Source: Acanthaster planci (lineage: Eukaryota; Echinodermata; Asteroidea; Valvatida; Acanthasteridae). Taken from it: DNA of 64,000 nt. The DNA lies in contig NW_019091417.1 in assembly GCF_001949145.1 (NCBI RefSeq), forward strand, positions 856,321 to 920,320. Direction: 5' to 3'. Made by a program: the position numbers and the translations under genes. Positions 51,101 to 60,767 of this stretch are shown here, in pieces (position 1 is the stretch's first letter; every line of letters starts with the position of its first letter). The notes below the pieces were generated by a model. That model saw only the letters and a program-made list of their open reading frames with translations. It was not told where the DNA came from and ran no database searches.

Positions 51101-51766
51101 CCACATTTTCCAAAAAGAGATATGCCTTGCCTGCAAAGAATAAAAATAAATTATTTTTATTTTTTTTAAAGTTTAATAAAGTATTTAAAAATTATATAAA
51201 ATATATTTTTAAAATTTTTTTATAATAAAAGAAATCACTAAGTCATTACCTTACCACTGGTTTCACTGGCATTTGCAGGGTATGTTCGCGCTGCCTTATA
51301 TTCTGAAACTAATTCTGAGAAAAACAAATATTTGAAATACAATCACTTGTACTGACTAATGAAAGGGGTACGAGTTAACTTGGGTACGAGTTAACTTGGG
51401 TACGACTTGACCCGGGTACGAGTTGACCAGGGTTCGAGATGACTTGGATACGAGATGACCCAAAATCTGTATGATCATGATGATCTGATGACTGGTTTTC
51501 CATGGCACTATTTAAAGCAAACCTTGTTGTGGGGAAGGTAGTTGCTGGGTTTGTTGTAGCAATATCATATCGCCATCTTTGACTCCGTAAGCTCCAAGTG
51601 TCTTGTTTGGGTCTTTCAATAACACTCCATTGTGAATTACCGCACACTGCTGACTCAACACCCCACAATCAAACTCGCACAGAGCTTTGAAGTTCAGCAG
51701 TTCCAACTCGGGGCTCACTTCCATGGTGAACACATCTCCAGCGATATTTGTGACGCAGATTTTCAT
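45123..51766 (-). CDS. DDI1: DDI1/DDI2 homologue: ubiquitin-like, retropepsin-like aspartic protease, UBA; 8 exons
   Basis: Exons (minus strand) 51766-51532, 48738-48502, 48269-48143, 47746-47619, 46915-46787, 46395-46292, 45811-45622 and 45316-45123 join in phase into 447 residues, somewhat longer than human DDI1/2. The ubiquitin-like domain (1-76, [17 protein letters not shown]) is followed by a Gln-rich linker and [32 protein letters not shown] and [15 protein letters not shown] of the helical domain. The retropepsin-like domain carries the catalytic AFVDSG|AQM at about residue 240, [18 protein letters not shown] and [15 protein letters not shown]-terminal UBA domain ([20 protein letters not shown]) ends LKLPGQ. 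DDI proteins shuttle ubiquitinated cargo and cleave heavily ubiquitinated substrates, including the NFE2L1 family. The catalytic Asp-Ser-Gly is intact. Exon 6 uses an AAG acceptor (CTGAAG|GACAAATCC). The insect and vertebrate architectures differ in UBA retention; here it is kept. Confidence 0.95.
50085..50262. repeat. Left arm: tandem array of roughly 19-bp GTACCCGAGTCAACTC units
   Basis: Variants of GTACCCGAGTCAACTC / GTACCCAAGTTAACCC recur about nine times. The array is the inverted counterpart of that at 51366-51466. The two frame a 1.1-kb segment bearing a transposase remnant in DDI intron 1. Confidence 0.8.
50741..51066 (+). pseudogene. Decayed transposase C-terminus (MULE/FLYWCH-associated type)
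   Basis: In one plus-strand frame, from about 50748, the text reads [19 protein letters not shown] and then [19 protein letters not shown] before a stop at 50905-50907. This resembles the TNN-x-x-EGWH-x-x-LN-x-x-x-GR signature near the end of MULE-type transposases and FLYWCH-linked domains. The expected continuation, [18 protein letters not shown] to [12 protein letters not shown], lies in the neighbouring frame (ends 51066), indicating a 1-bp loss at about 50905. An in-frame stop at 50745-50747 and absence of the catalytic core show the copy is dead. It lies in DDI intron 1 on the opposite strand to the host gene. Family assignment is from motif memory. Confidence 0.6.
51366..51466. repeat. 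Right arm: tandem array of roughly 19-bp GGGTACGAGTTAACTT units
   Basis: Five units such as GGGTACGAGTTAACTT, GGGTACGACTTGACCC and GGATACGAGATGACCC. This is the inverted partner of the array at 50085-50262. Confidence 0.8.
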
Positions 51767-52079
51767 GGTTGATCAGTACTGCAACAACTTTTTGAGAGTT
51801 GTTTCACAGAATAAAATCCTTTAAATATCGAAATTTTGTCGCTACACAGTCATCAAGATGACGAGCAGGTTTTCAATATGTACCATTTGATTGTTCGCTC
51901 ATTATTACACAGATAGACAATTCCTCCAGTAAACAATAGAAGGGCGCCCTCCACAGTCCCTACCACTGCGCACCACCGCGTCCGTCTGTGAATGTCCCTA
52001 GTATCTTCGAATAACTGGGTACCCCGAAACCCAAGCTCACCCCCAAACACAAAATAGAAGATACTTAACTATAAACTGA

Positions 52080-53950
52080 TTCCACTTCTACATTGGTACT
52101 TGGCAAAGTCCTCACACTGAGATATCACGTCAAGGGTGGATTTCATCTTGAAAGGGTCACCGCGATGTAATTTTCTTCTGTTTTGTCTCACCCCCTTTTA
52201 AAAGCGACATGGAACAGTTACGTGAGTTTGCAGGTGTTATCTTGCGGTGATTTGTATTAGAAACCTTTGTATATTTGGAGGGGGAAGCGTTAGAGTGTAC
52301 AATGGTGGCTCTCGGGCTTAAAAATATCCTGAAAGAATCTTTAAAATACCGTCCTATTTGTCCAGAGCTGCACCCCGGTCTGGCGGTACATCACTGTCAT
52401 CCACACAACTCTATGTGTATTGTTTTCATGCAGTCTTAAAAATAATGACCCTGACTTTGCCGCACCATTCAAGATTGTGAACCCTTTTCCATTAGCGTGT
52501 CATTTCGTTATCCGTGAGCAAGATGCACTATAGATCCAACAGATATTTCTGCATCACAGCTACGATTCACATCTCGTTATCTTTTTTTTAGATCAAAGTA
52601 ATAGTTCATCACGGAAAGTTCACCCCGCGGCTAAGTTTCTTTGTCATTAAGTAATAATTACTCCCTGGACTGAATTATCAGTCTGCAAGCAAGTAATCAA
52701 TTCCAAAGAGTACTTAACAAAAAAACACAGCATTTGAACAAATCTACGTACATGTATACTGAGTACAAAGGCAGGTATCAATATCACTGGATAGTGAAGA
52801 ACAGGATTACAGTATTTTGGACCATCTCACAGCCGGGGGCGGACCCCCCCCCCACACACACACATACACAACCCAGTCAATTGTCCCGTACTAGATTTTA
52901 TTGAAACTTGGCATACATGTACATTCAGTCCTCATCATTAGAAACGTGAAGTTTCATGGTTTTTTTGCTACGGTCATTTGACGTTCAAGGCCACACGTTT
53001 GCCAACCCGTGTGTATCAAGTTGAACATAGCAGTGGAAAAGTACACGTATAATCATACATTTTTTTGCTGAGCTGTGTCGGAAGCATTTGCGCTCCCCAA
53101 GAACGATATTTTCGATTTTCACCAAACTGGTTACAATGATCGCTTTAGTGAAAAACTTCTAGAGATTCGGCTCGCAAAAACAAATATCTCTGCGGCCCCC
53201 AGATCTTTTACGGTTGAATTAAAAAGGAGTGTTTCCAAGTGCTTGTCGACAAACGAGGGCGCTTTTCGAGGGTTTTCTTGAACAAGATATCAAAGGGACA
53301 ACAAATGCAGTGCAGTAAGAAAAAGATTCTGATGGGCATATAAAATAAACATGTACATCATCTTTTTCAGACACACACACAATTGAAATTCTGACTTGAG
53401 GAAATGAGAAGACTCAACATAAAGGTCCGTTGACCATCCAAGTGAGAAAAGTCGGAAAGCATTCGCGTCGTGTAGGAAGAGTTGCATAGTCACTTGCATT
53501 GTTCGCGGTTTTTAGTAAGAATTTATTAATTTCCGAGAGAATACCAACAGCCTGCTAAAATGTAACCAAATTTGTAGAGCGGTAAATCCGAAATAATTCG
53601 TTCTCATTCGATTTCTTGTCCATCCCCCTTTAAAAGTAACCAGTAATAGCTTTGCACTAAGAGTATTTGTCTCCACTCGAAACTTTATCAGTTATACTAA
53701 AGATACATTTTTGGTCTCTCCCTATAACCAAAAGCTCCACTGTTTCAAAGGAATGGATGTCATCAAAACTCATTATTTAGTACAGAACGGTGTATTTTGT
53801 AAGTAACTGATTGTTCACAGGTGTTGTTGGAGGTAATGCTTACAATTATGGAGTTTATCTCCAGCTTTTCTCCACCACCAACTGAGTGTCAGTATTGCCA
53901 GCTGTGGCCACTGCTCAGCTCCTTAAAAGCGTTGCCAAGATAAGATTGCA
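52080..53950. other. Non-coding region upstream of DDI
   Basis: No recognisable gene. It includes the DDI promoter side next to 51767 and a CA-rich run near 52850-52870. Short frames have no domain. Confidence 0.45.
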
Positions 53951-53964
53951 GTCGCGGGGTAGAG

Positions 53965-53973
53965 TATATATAA
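53965..53973 (+). promoter_or_regulatory. Candidate TATA box (TATATATAA)
   Basis: TATATATAA lies in a locally GC-richer stretch, followed about 30 bp later by a pyrimidine-rich TCTCTCTTT that could serve as initiator. It precedes the exon candidate ending at 54220. Supported by motif only. Confidence 0.35.
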
Positions 53974-54110
53974 CAGCTCTCGGCACTGTCTCTCTTTAAC
54001 TTTGAGAGAACGTGACAGGCTGAGGAGCTGAGGTGCTGGGGGTGACGACCAAGAGGGGTAATAAAAAAAGATGCTTCAGACGTAATGGCTGGTGAGGTCC
54101 TAGACTGATA

Positions 54111-54220
54111 ATGATGATGATGGTGATGAAGATGATGACGATGCTACACCTTCTCAAGAAAACCAAGGAGCCCTTAGCGTGTCACTGGATAGCAAGAGAC
54201 GTCTACGCTGACAATCAGTG
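54111..54220 (+). other. Candidate first coding exon, product unknown
   Basis: A run of ATG codons (54111 on) opens a plus-strand frame reading MLHLLKKTKEPLACHWIARD and VYADNQ that reaches a good donor (CAGTG|GTAAGT at 54221). A TATA box lies 146 bp upstream. No following exon could be recognised and the peptide matches no family I know. The repeated ATG comes from a GAT/ATG triplet run. Confidence 0.25.
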
Positions 54221-54229
54221 GTAAGTTAG

Positions 54230-56790
54230 AATCATAAGTGAGTTTATCAGGCGTGTTTGCTTACTGTAAGGTAATGCCTAATTTCCTAGTTCCATCCATC
54301 CGCCCAAATTCGTCGTTGAAACATAGTGAGCTCTCTTCCCAAGAGAAATGAAAAGTAAACATCATTTTGTTTTTCAGAAAGATTTTGCAAGTATCGGCAA
54401 GAAAAACACGACTCACACAGAACGTCCTTTTGAGATTTTATCGACTTGTTAGTTCCTTAATGTTAGTTCCTGAAGTGTTGCAAATTTGAACTTTCCCGTG
54501 AACTATAACAGTCGCATTGATGCTTTGCATTCCCGCAGCGGGCTGAAAATGCAATTGTCCTTCACATTCACAGCAAGTCGACGTAAATAACGTCAAACTT
54601 ATTTCTCATCCCTCTGTGATTGTATAGCGAATTCAATTTGATATTTTTTTCCAACTAAAAGGTAGGCGATAAGCAATTAGATAGATCTGCCTCTCTTATA
54701 TAATTTAAAGTTCCTGGAACAATTAATTTAAAGAATTACATGACGCTGATTGACGCTAGTTGTGTTACTCAGCCCCAATGCCTTTTTTCACTGAGGGGGC
54801 TTAATCATAACTAATGAATGGATAATTCTCATCATTCTGTTTCACAAAAACGAGACTAGAACATTTTCATACAGAATCATAACAGGGTTGAATATTTGTA
54901 GGTCATTTAGAGAGCAATGTACAAAGCAAAGCTTTCGTTTTAAGTCTAATTTAAAGGGGAGGGTTGGGTATACATGTACAGCTCTCAAGCGGAGGCCCCT
55001 CCAGCCAGTCCCTTAGTTACGCCAATGCATTTATGTGACGTCACTAAGGCAACTGCACCCTCCTTGCGTATGACATTAATTTCACACAAGGACCCCGCTT
55101 CAGTTTTATTAAGGTGAGGCAAGTCTTATTACCCCAGCACGATCCTTTCCGTCACCATCTTTAATTCTACTCTGACACAAGTCCGACTCATAAGCGACGG
55201 AGGACGTCACTTCACACGTCCAGCTTGGCTGGCGCGACAGTGATTTCCGTGTTCAGGCTGTGTGGTTATTGATGACTTGACATAAATTCGAAGGAAACAA
55301 CCAAGCCCAAGGGAGACCCGTAGAACGGTATGGTATGGCAAGAATGACTAAAGGTACACCACTCGTTTTTTCTTTCCCCATGGTCGTACGGTTGCAATGA
55401 GCAGTTACGCCGACCAAAATGAATCACTTTATGAACCCAAACCCATGACATATTTTCTCCGGTAGCTTCTCCGGCAAAAAAGCGCATTCCTACATTCATT
55501 CATCCATCTGGCGCGTAGCCTATATAGTGCATGCACATGGGGGAGATTTCAATCGCCTCACTCTTGCACTTGAGGATGGCCTAACTAAAAAGACCTTAAA
55601 TCACTTCTTTAAATCAATGCCACAATGTCAGGTTGAACCCCAAAAGAATTATAAAGCATTCCATTTCGCCATTTTTATCAGTTTCTTCACTTCATCCATG
55701 TGTTACACATCATCTGCAAAGATTTTGCCACATTTGACGAAAATTTGCCATGGTCTAAAAACCAAAACTACACACCACATCAACTCATCGAGGTTAGACA
55801 AGGTGATCTGGCACAAAAATGCAAGGGGGTAGATGCCACCAGGTTGCTGCGCAAAGGTTACTGAGAAAAAAATAATTATTGAGCATATAAAAGGTGGCGC
55901 TAACTTAAGTTCAAAGTTCAGGTTCTCTCTTACCTCAAAGTGAACGGAATTAGCGTGGGCAATTTGGGGCAAGACTTCTCATTTGCACAAGGAATGCCTA
56001 TTAATCGAGGCTCGAACCAGGAATCTCCAAGAAACTGCAAAGGGACGACCAACCTAAATTATATGGACGTGTCTATTTGTCAGGTGGAGCGCACTATGAA
56101 ATGTACACGTGTAATTGTAAATTACTAATTTAAATTCTTGAGTCATGATTTAGGTCATTTTTAGAACATTTTTGCTCTTTGCAGCTTATCAAATTTCACA
56201 CACAGGACAGAGACTGACGCTTTTAAGTTTTTAAGCAAAATGTGATTCAACAACTCCAATTAAGGGGCAATTAAAAATTTGTGCTGATTTGCAATTTTGT
56301 TTTTTCGTTGAAATTAATTTGACTTACCCCACCCAATTTTTGATTTGAAAAATGATTTTGTTCATTTAGTGTTGTACAGCATGTATGGTCATTGAATTGC
56401 CGCGCTGCGACCACACGTACAAATTCCTGCTACGACGCTCCCCAAGTTAATTTTCTTCTCGATAAAAAAAGTTTTTTCGCATCCGAGGCTGTTCTCCCAT
56501 ATACTGTAAACATTTTGGTCGTAATGTTCTCGTTTACAGCACTTTCAAGTCCAACTATCACGTCCCAGTTAGAAATATCAAAATATTGAGTGAGAGACCC
56601 GCATCATCTGACATGTGTTGCCTTTATGGACAGGCCATCGCTCCGTGCAAGAGCCTAGCAACGGTCAAACAGAAAATCGGGCTACAATGAACCGCTTAAA
56701 GTATGTGCACTGAGACCCCCACATACGGTACATATTTTATATGAAATTGAAAAATACCTGTGCATGAGGAGCAATATAATTTTGTAAACT
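54230..56790. other. AT-rich region with no recognised gene
   Basis: Open frames up to about 100 codons lack domains and splice support. I see no RNA gene. Confidence 0.45.
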
Positions 56791-56793
56791 TAC

Positions 56794-56999
56794 TTGCGAA
56801 GATACTGTTGATTTTTTGTATTGTTTCATGTTTCGGATCTTTGAAGTTCGGAATGTATATATCATGTTGTCGAGAGGGTCACAGGCTATCGCCCATTCCA
56901 TGTCGTTCTTGCTAGGAATCAGTTTACTGTGCATGCGTCCCGTGTGCTTCCACATAACTTGCGCGTTGGCAAGCTTGGGATTCAAGTTTGCATGAAAGC
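56794..56999 (-). other. Candidate internal coding exon, product unknown
   Basis: The minus-strand stretch is bounded by a good acceptor (AAACTGCAG|GCTTTC) and donor (TCGCAA|GTAAGT). It is open for 68 codons: FHANLNPKLANAQVMWKHTG, then RMHSKLIPSKNDMEW and CDPLDNMIYTFRTSKIRNMK. The composition looks protein-like and the length is typical of an exon. I recognise no family and no partner exons. Confidence 0.35.
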
Positions 57000-57194
57000 C
57001 TGCAGTTTGTAAAGTACCACTTATGACGGCCGCTTTACATTTGATTTCACCGTGATTCCATGCACCTTCACATTTATGGAAAATTCATTTTAGACAAAAC
57101 GTACGTGTTTTCGCCGTCAGATAACTACGGAAGTCAGATAGTGCCAAGGGATAGCATGCGCACTTTTTTTAACCGCGCGTGTGTAAATATATTT

Positions 57195-57275
57195 TTTGAC
57201 ACCATCATCTGGCGGCCGCCACTAATTATTTGGCAGCCGCCACTTAATTATCTGCCGGCCACCAGATAATAAGTG
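57195..57275. repeat. GC-rich palindromic short tandem repeat
   Basis: Three roughly 25-bp units of GGCGGCCGCCACTAATTATC type, each partly self-complementary (GGCGGCCGCC). Next to it, near 57327-57361, GGACACTTTTAC is mirrored by GTAAAAGTGTC. Confidence 0.7.
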
Positions 57276-57646
57276 GCGGTGTTAACGATAAAACTGCCCC
57301 TCCCCGATAAATGTGTCCCCCCGGACACTTTTACTGGATAGCACCCCGGTAAAAGTGTCTTCCAGATAATTTTTGTCCCCCCTTCATGTCCAACGGTAAA
57401 GTTGTCCCCTTGATTTGTCCCCCGTGCAACGTCACAAGTCAATCACCCAGGCCCTAATTTCAGCTGGTTTGCGCAACGTATAGACAGACACCATACTTTT
57501 TATGGAATGCTCATTACGTCAAAACACGGCAGTGGGATGAAGATGGCTATCCTGAGCGCGATATGCATGGTAACCGAGCCATGCGCGCTTAGGTTGTAAT
57601 TGCCTGAATTTACTATGCCTGAGGGCTAGCAGTTGTGGCTTGAAGC

Positions 57647-57861
57647 CACGGACGTATATAAAAAAAAACCTGGACTTGCAACGCCTTTGTATGAAGAAGA
57701 AGCCAACCAGCGGCCATTTTACCGAGCCGAATACAAATGCGTGGGTTGGCTCCCTTCTATTGACATCAGGNNNNNNNNNNNNNNNNNNNNNNNNNNNNNN
57801 NNNNNNNNNNNNNNNNNNNNNNNNNNNNNNNNNNNNNNNNNNNNNNNNNNNNNNNNNNNNN
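57647..57861. mobile_element. hAT-type MITE, copy 2, right half lost in an assembly gap
   Basis: From 57647 the sequence CACGGACGTATATAAAAAAA... matches the minus-strand reading of the 28852-29107 element for about 124 bp, including GCGGCCATTTTACCGAGCCG. It then enters the 91-N gap (57771-57861). The left flank CTTGAAGC (57639-57646) reappears as TTGAAGC directly after the gap (57862-57868), which fits an 8-bp target duplication. The gap therefore hides the other half of the MITE, about 130 bases if full length. Confidence 0.85.
57771..57861. other. Assembly gap, 91 N
   Basis: A run of N within the second hAT-type MITE copy. The inner inverted repeat of that family probably caused it. Confidence 1.
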
Positions 57862-58097
57862 TTGAAGCGCACATGGACGTTTTTGACCAGAACTACTTTC
57901 GACATTGTTTGCAGGCTGCGGCGTGGCGAGGCATGACGCCATGTGCAGATATTCGTATGGTCGCGCCGCGCCGAGAGCCTGAGAATTTCTACGCGTGCGA
58001 GAGGTCTGCAGAATATTGCTCCCTTGTCTGATTTCTTGAAGAAACATAACTCGGTTGATTTTAAATCCCATAACCCCTCCCCCCTATTGAATTCCAT

Positions 58098-58142
58098 ATC
58101 TGCCGTCGCCCGTCGTGCGTCGCCCGTCGTGCATCGCCCATC
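58098..58142. repeat. Short tandem repeat GTCGCCCGTCGTGC
   Basis: About three 14-bp units (GTCGCCCGTCGTGC, GTCGCCCGTCGTGC, ATCGCCCATC). Confidence 0.75.
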
Positions 58143-58697
58143 AAATGGGTTGCATAGGACCTGCAAAAGCCGGGGTTTAACAAATGACAATGTGATGATT
58201 CCATTCACTTCTAAGGACCTTTCCTAATAAGGCAAGTAAGTACAAATTCCACCTGCAATACTAGTCCCGTAATTAATGCCAATAATGTTAGCCTATCGCT
58301 GCCCCTTGACAATAAAATGTCGCCTTTCTGAGAATTCAACCAAGTGTTTTTTGGGAAAAAAATTTTTAAGCAAAAATGTTCAGGCCAACTTATCCACAGT
58401 CTAATTCGTTTTGTTTTGATCAAATTCTAGAAAGAAATCTGCCAACCGATACAGATATTCCATTTTGTCCTCTCAATTTCACCTTGAAATACAGAAATAC
58501 TAGACGGTGCTGTGGATAAAAACTGTTTATAAAATGTATTGTTAGGGGGCAATTACCACTTGGTTTAAGTTTCAGAAAATGTGACGTGTTGGTTTTTGTG
58601 GGTGTGTATGCCATGGTGGATAGACCAAGGAGAACAGATTGTCCAGCATATCAGCATTATTTATGGGGCTAACAAGTAACGTTACTGTTTAAAAGAC

Positions 58698-58756
58698 CCG
58701 GGCGGATTGGTATTTCGCCCAGGCGACATACCAATCCGTCCGGGCGAAGTAGCATG
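58698..58756. repeat. Strong hairpin / short MITE with GGGCGGATTGGTAT arms
   Basis: CCCGGGCGGATTGGTAT is mirrored by ATACCAATCCGTCCGGGCG with a central loop of about 20 bases. The arms differ by about one base. No clear flanking duplication. Confidence 0.7.
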
Positions 58757-58811
58757 TCCATTTTTTCAGTCATGTCCTATATACGCTTCCGTACTTGGCA
58801 CTATCTGACTT

Positions 58812-58849
58812 CACGGACGTGTATAATAATTTTTTTATATACGTCCGTG
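58812..58849. mobile_element. hAT-type MITE reduced to its terminal repeats, with exact 8-bp duplication
   Basis: This 38-bp palindrome begins CACGGACGTGTATAATAA and ends TATATACGTCCGTG, the same ends as the 256-bp element at 28852-29107 with the whole interior missing. TCTGACTT flanks it on both sides (58804-58811 and 58850-58857), showing it behaves as an inserted unit. Confidence 0.88.
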
Positions 58850-59524
58850 TCTGACTTCCGTAGATAATGCTTTGTGTGATGTACGGTGAATATGAACCTG
58901 TGAATTGACACCGCGGTTACACTTGAGTCAGGATGGAGTTTCATGGTGCATGATACACAGGGCGTTCTATCCGTAAATCGGAACAAAGTTGAAAAAGATA
59001 ACACTGACGGAACGCTGGCCCGAAATTACCCGAATGCGAGTCAACAGATCAATTTTTTTCCTTTTCTTTCAACGAGAAGTGAATTTCGATTTTTAATAAT
59101 TTACCTTGACCCACCCGCCCAATATTTCGAAAAAAAAATCGAAATTAAAAACATCGAACATTTTGAATTGCCTCTTAAAATGTAATAAATTTTGACCGAC
59201 ATTACAGGCTTTAGTATAGTACGCCTGAGGACGACAGTTTCCCACGCCCGGGAGTCGCGTGCTTGAATTTAGCATCAGTGAACCACCTTTGCGTTATTAT
59301 TCATAGTAAAACTAAATCACTGGAAGAGGATAAAAAATCTCGTTCGCACATTACCGGTAAGTTTGGCACCTGGACTGAATGTCCAGGGGCAGGTCACTTG
59401 TATTGCGGGTTACTTCTGTCGTTTCAACAGTATTAACTCCGGGATGCGAAGCGTACAAAGGCGTATCCCGAATTCTCCGCAACCACTCTGTTGTCAATAT
59501 TGTCAATCGGCCATACAATATCTC

Positions 59525-59880
59525 TATTCTTCATTAAAACCCTGCGGAGAGGGCATGAGGGTCCATTTTGGATGCCGATTTTACTACGTACTTGATTTAA
59601 AATATTTTACGGGCAACTGCAATGATCTCCCATCATATAATATCTATGTTCATGCTGAACAGCCTGGTTTAGTCACTGTAAACGAAGGGGCTTCTCTTTC
59701 GGCAGAAAAAAAAAAAATTCGGGCCGGGGTCTAGAATATGAACAAACATCTAACAGATGGCAGTCATCAAATATTGTTCACACAAGTGCTGCCTGGCTTT
59801 CCTAAGCCCTGCTTTATCAATGTCAATGACCCATAAACGACCCTATAGAGGCTGTTGGGCCTCTTTAAAGCTTTCTGGCT
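59525..59880. repeat. Dispersed repeat, copy B
   Basis: Aligns in the same orientation with 35165-35520 (shared GTCCATTTTGG, ACTTGATTTAAAA, TGTTCATGCTGAA and TTTATCAATG blocks in order). Non-coding. Confidence 0.6.
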
Positions 59881-60551
59881 CTCCAGAAGGCACGTGCCTG
59901 GGTGATTCTAGATATGCCTTGGCAGTAGAGCAGGGTATAAGCCTAAGGCTATAAAATATGTGGCTTGTCACTAACAGAACTGCAGTTGGGCACAAGCTTA
60001 CTACCTTTTCCTGTGGTTTCAGGCTCTGCGGATTTATGGTTTGAGGGCGCAAGAGACATCCATGTACAAATTTAAAAGCATTTAGAACAAAATCTACGTT
60101 CAAAAGTTAATAATAACGGGTTTATTATACCGGCGTCCAAAAATGACACCGCGCGCGAGTTAATAAAAAAAAGCAACTGTTCCACCGGATTTAATTAACC
60201 CTAACTCCCTCAAACGTTCTTTTGTGGTGAGTTTTCAAAAATCCTCCAAATCCTTCACAGGGAATAACCCCTACAACCTAACATTCTTTCAAACTTTCAA
60301 AAGGCACCAAGCCAATCGGATGGCTTTTAAAATGCTGTCTTACACACCTTTATTCTAAAGAGACAAGTCTGGAAGACGGGGATCACTGTTCTGAGGTGAG
60401 ATGTTTATTACCAAAGACGTGCATGCGTCCAGACATGATTCAGTCATTCAATGCCTTTCCAATAATAACAGTAACCCACTAAACGAAAATCCACGTTATG
60501 CATAATCCGGCTGATCACGTGCTGTTATAAATATTGTAAATAGCGATCATG

Positions 60552-60558
60552 TATAAAA
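60552..60558 (+). promoter_or_regulatory. Candidate TATA box of the opsin gene (TATAAAA)
   Basis: TATAAAA lies 216 bp upstream of the chosen opsin ATG (60768), with a second AT-rich TATAAATA-like site near 60525. Placement fits a 5' UTR of about 180 bp. Motif-only support. Confidence 0.35.
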
Positions 60559-60767
60559 CATTTTACCTGCGGTATCCCTAGCCATACTCGTTGATGATTA
60601 CTCTACAGTGTGTTTACATACCACCAATAAAAGCCGCTCCAATAAAACTACCTTGTTATTCTACGCACAGAGAACAAACAGACAGCGCAACTGGGCTGAC
60701 ACATCGTACCGAGAAGTCAGTTTTTGTGCGATCATCATCAAGTAAGATCACGGACACAGCGGCCGAG

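Noticed and set aside
57519-58208. 229-codon minus-strand frame
   Set aside because: It runs through the N gap and the MITE; N codons hide stops, and the text is transposon-derived.
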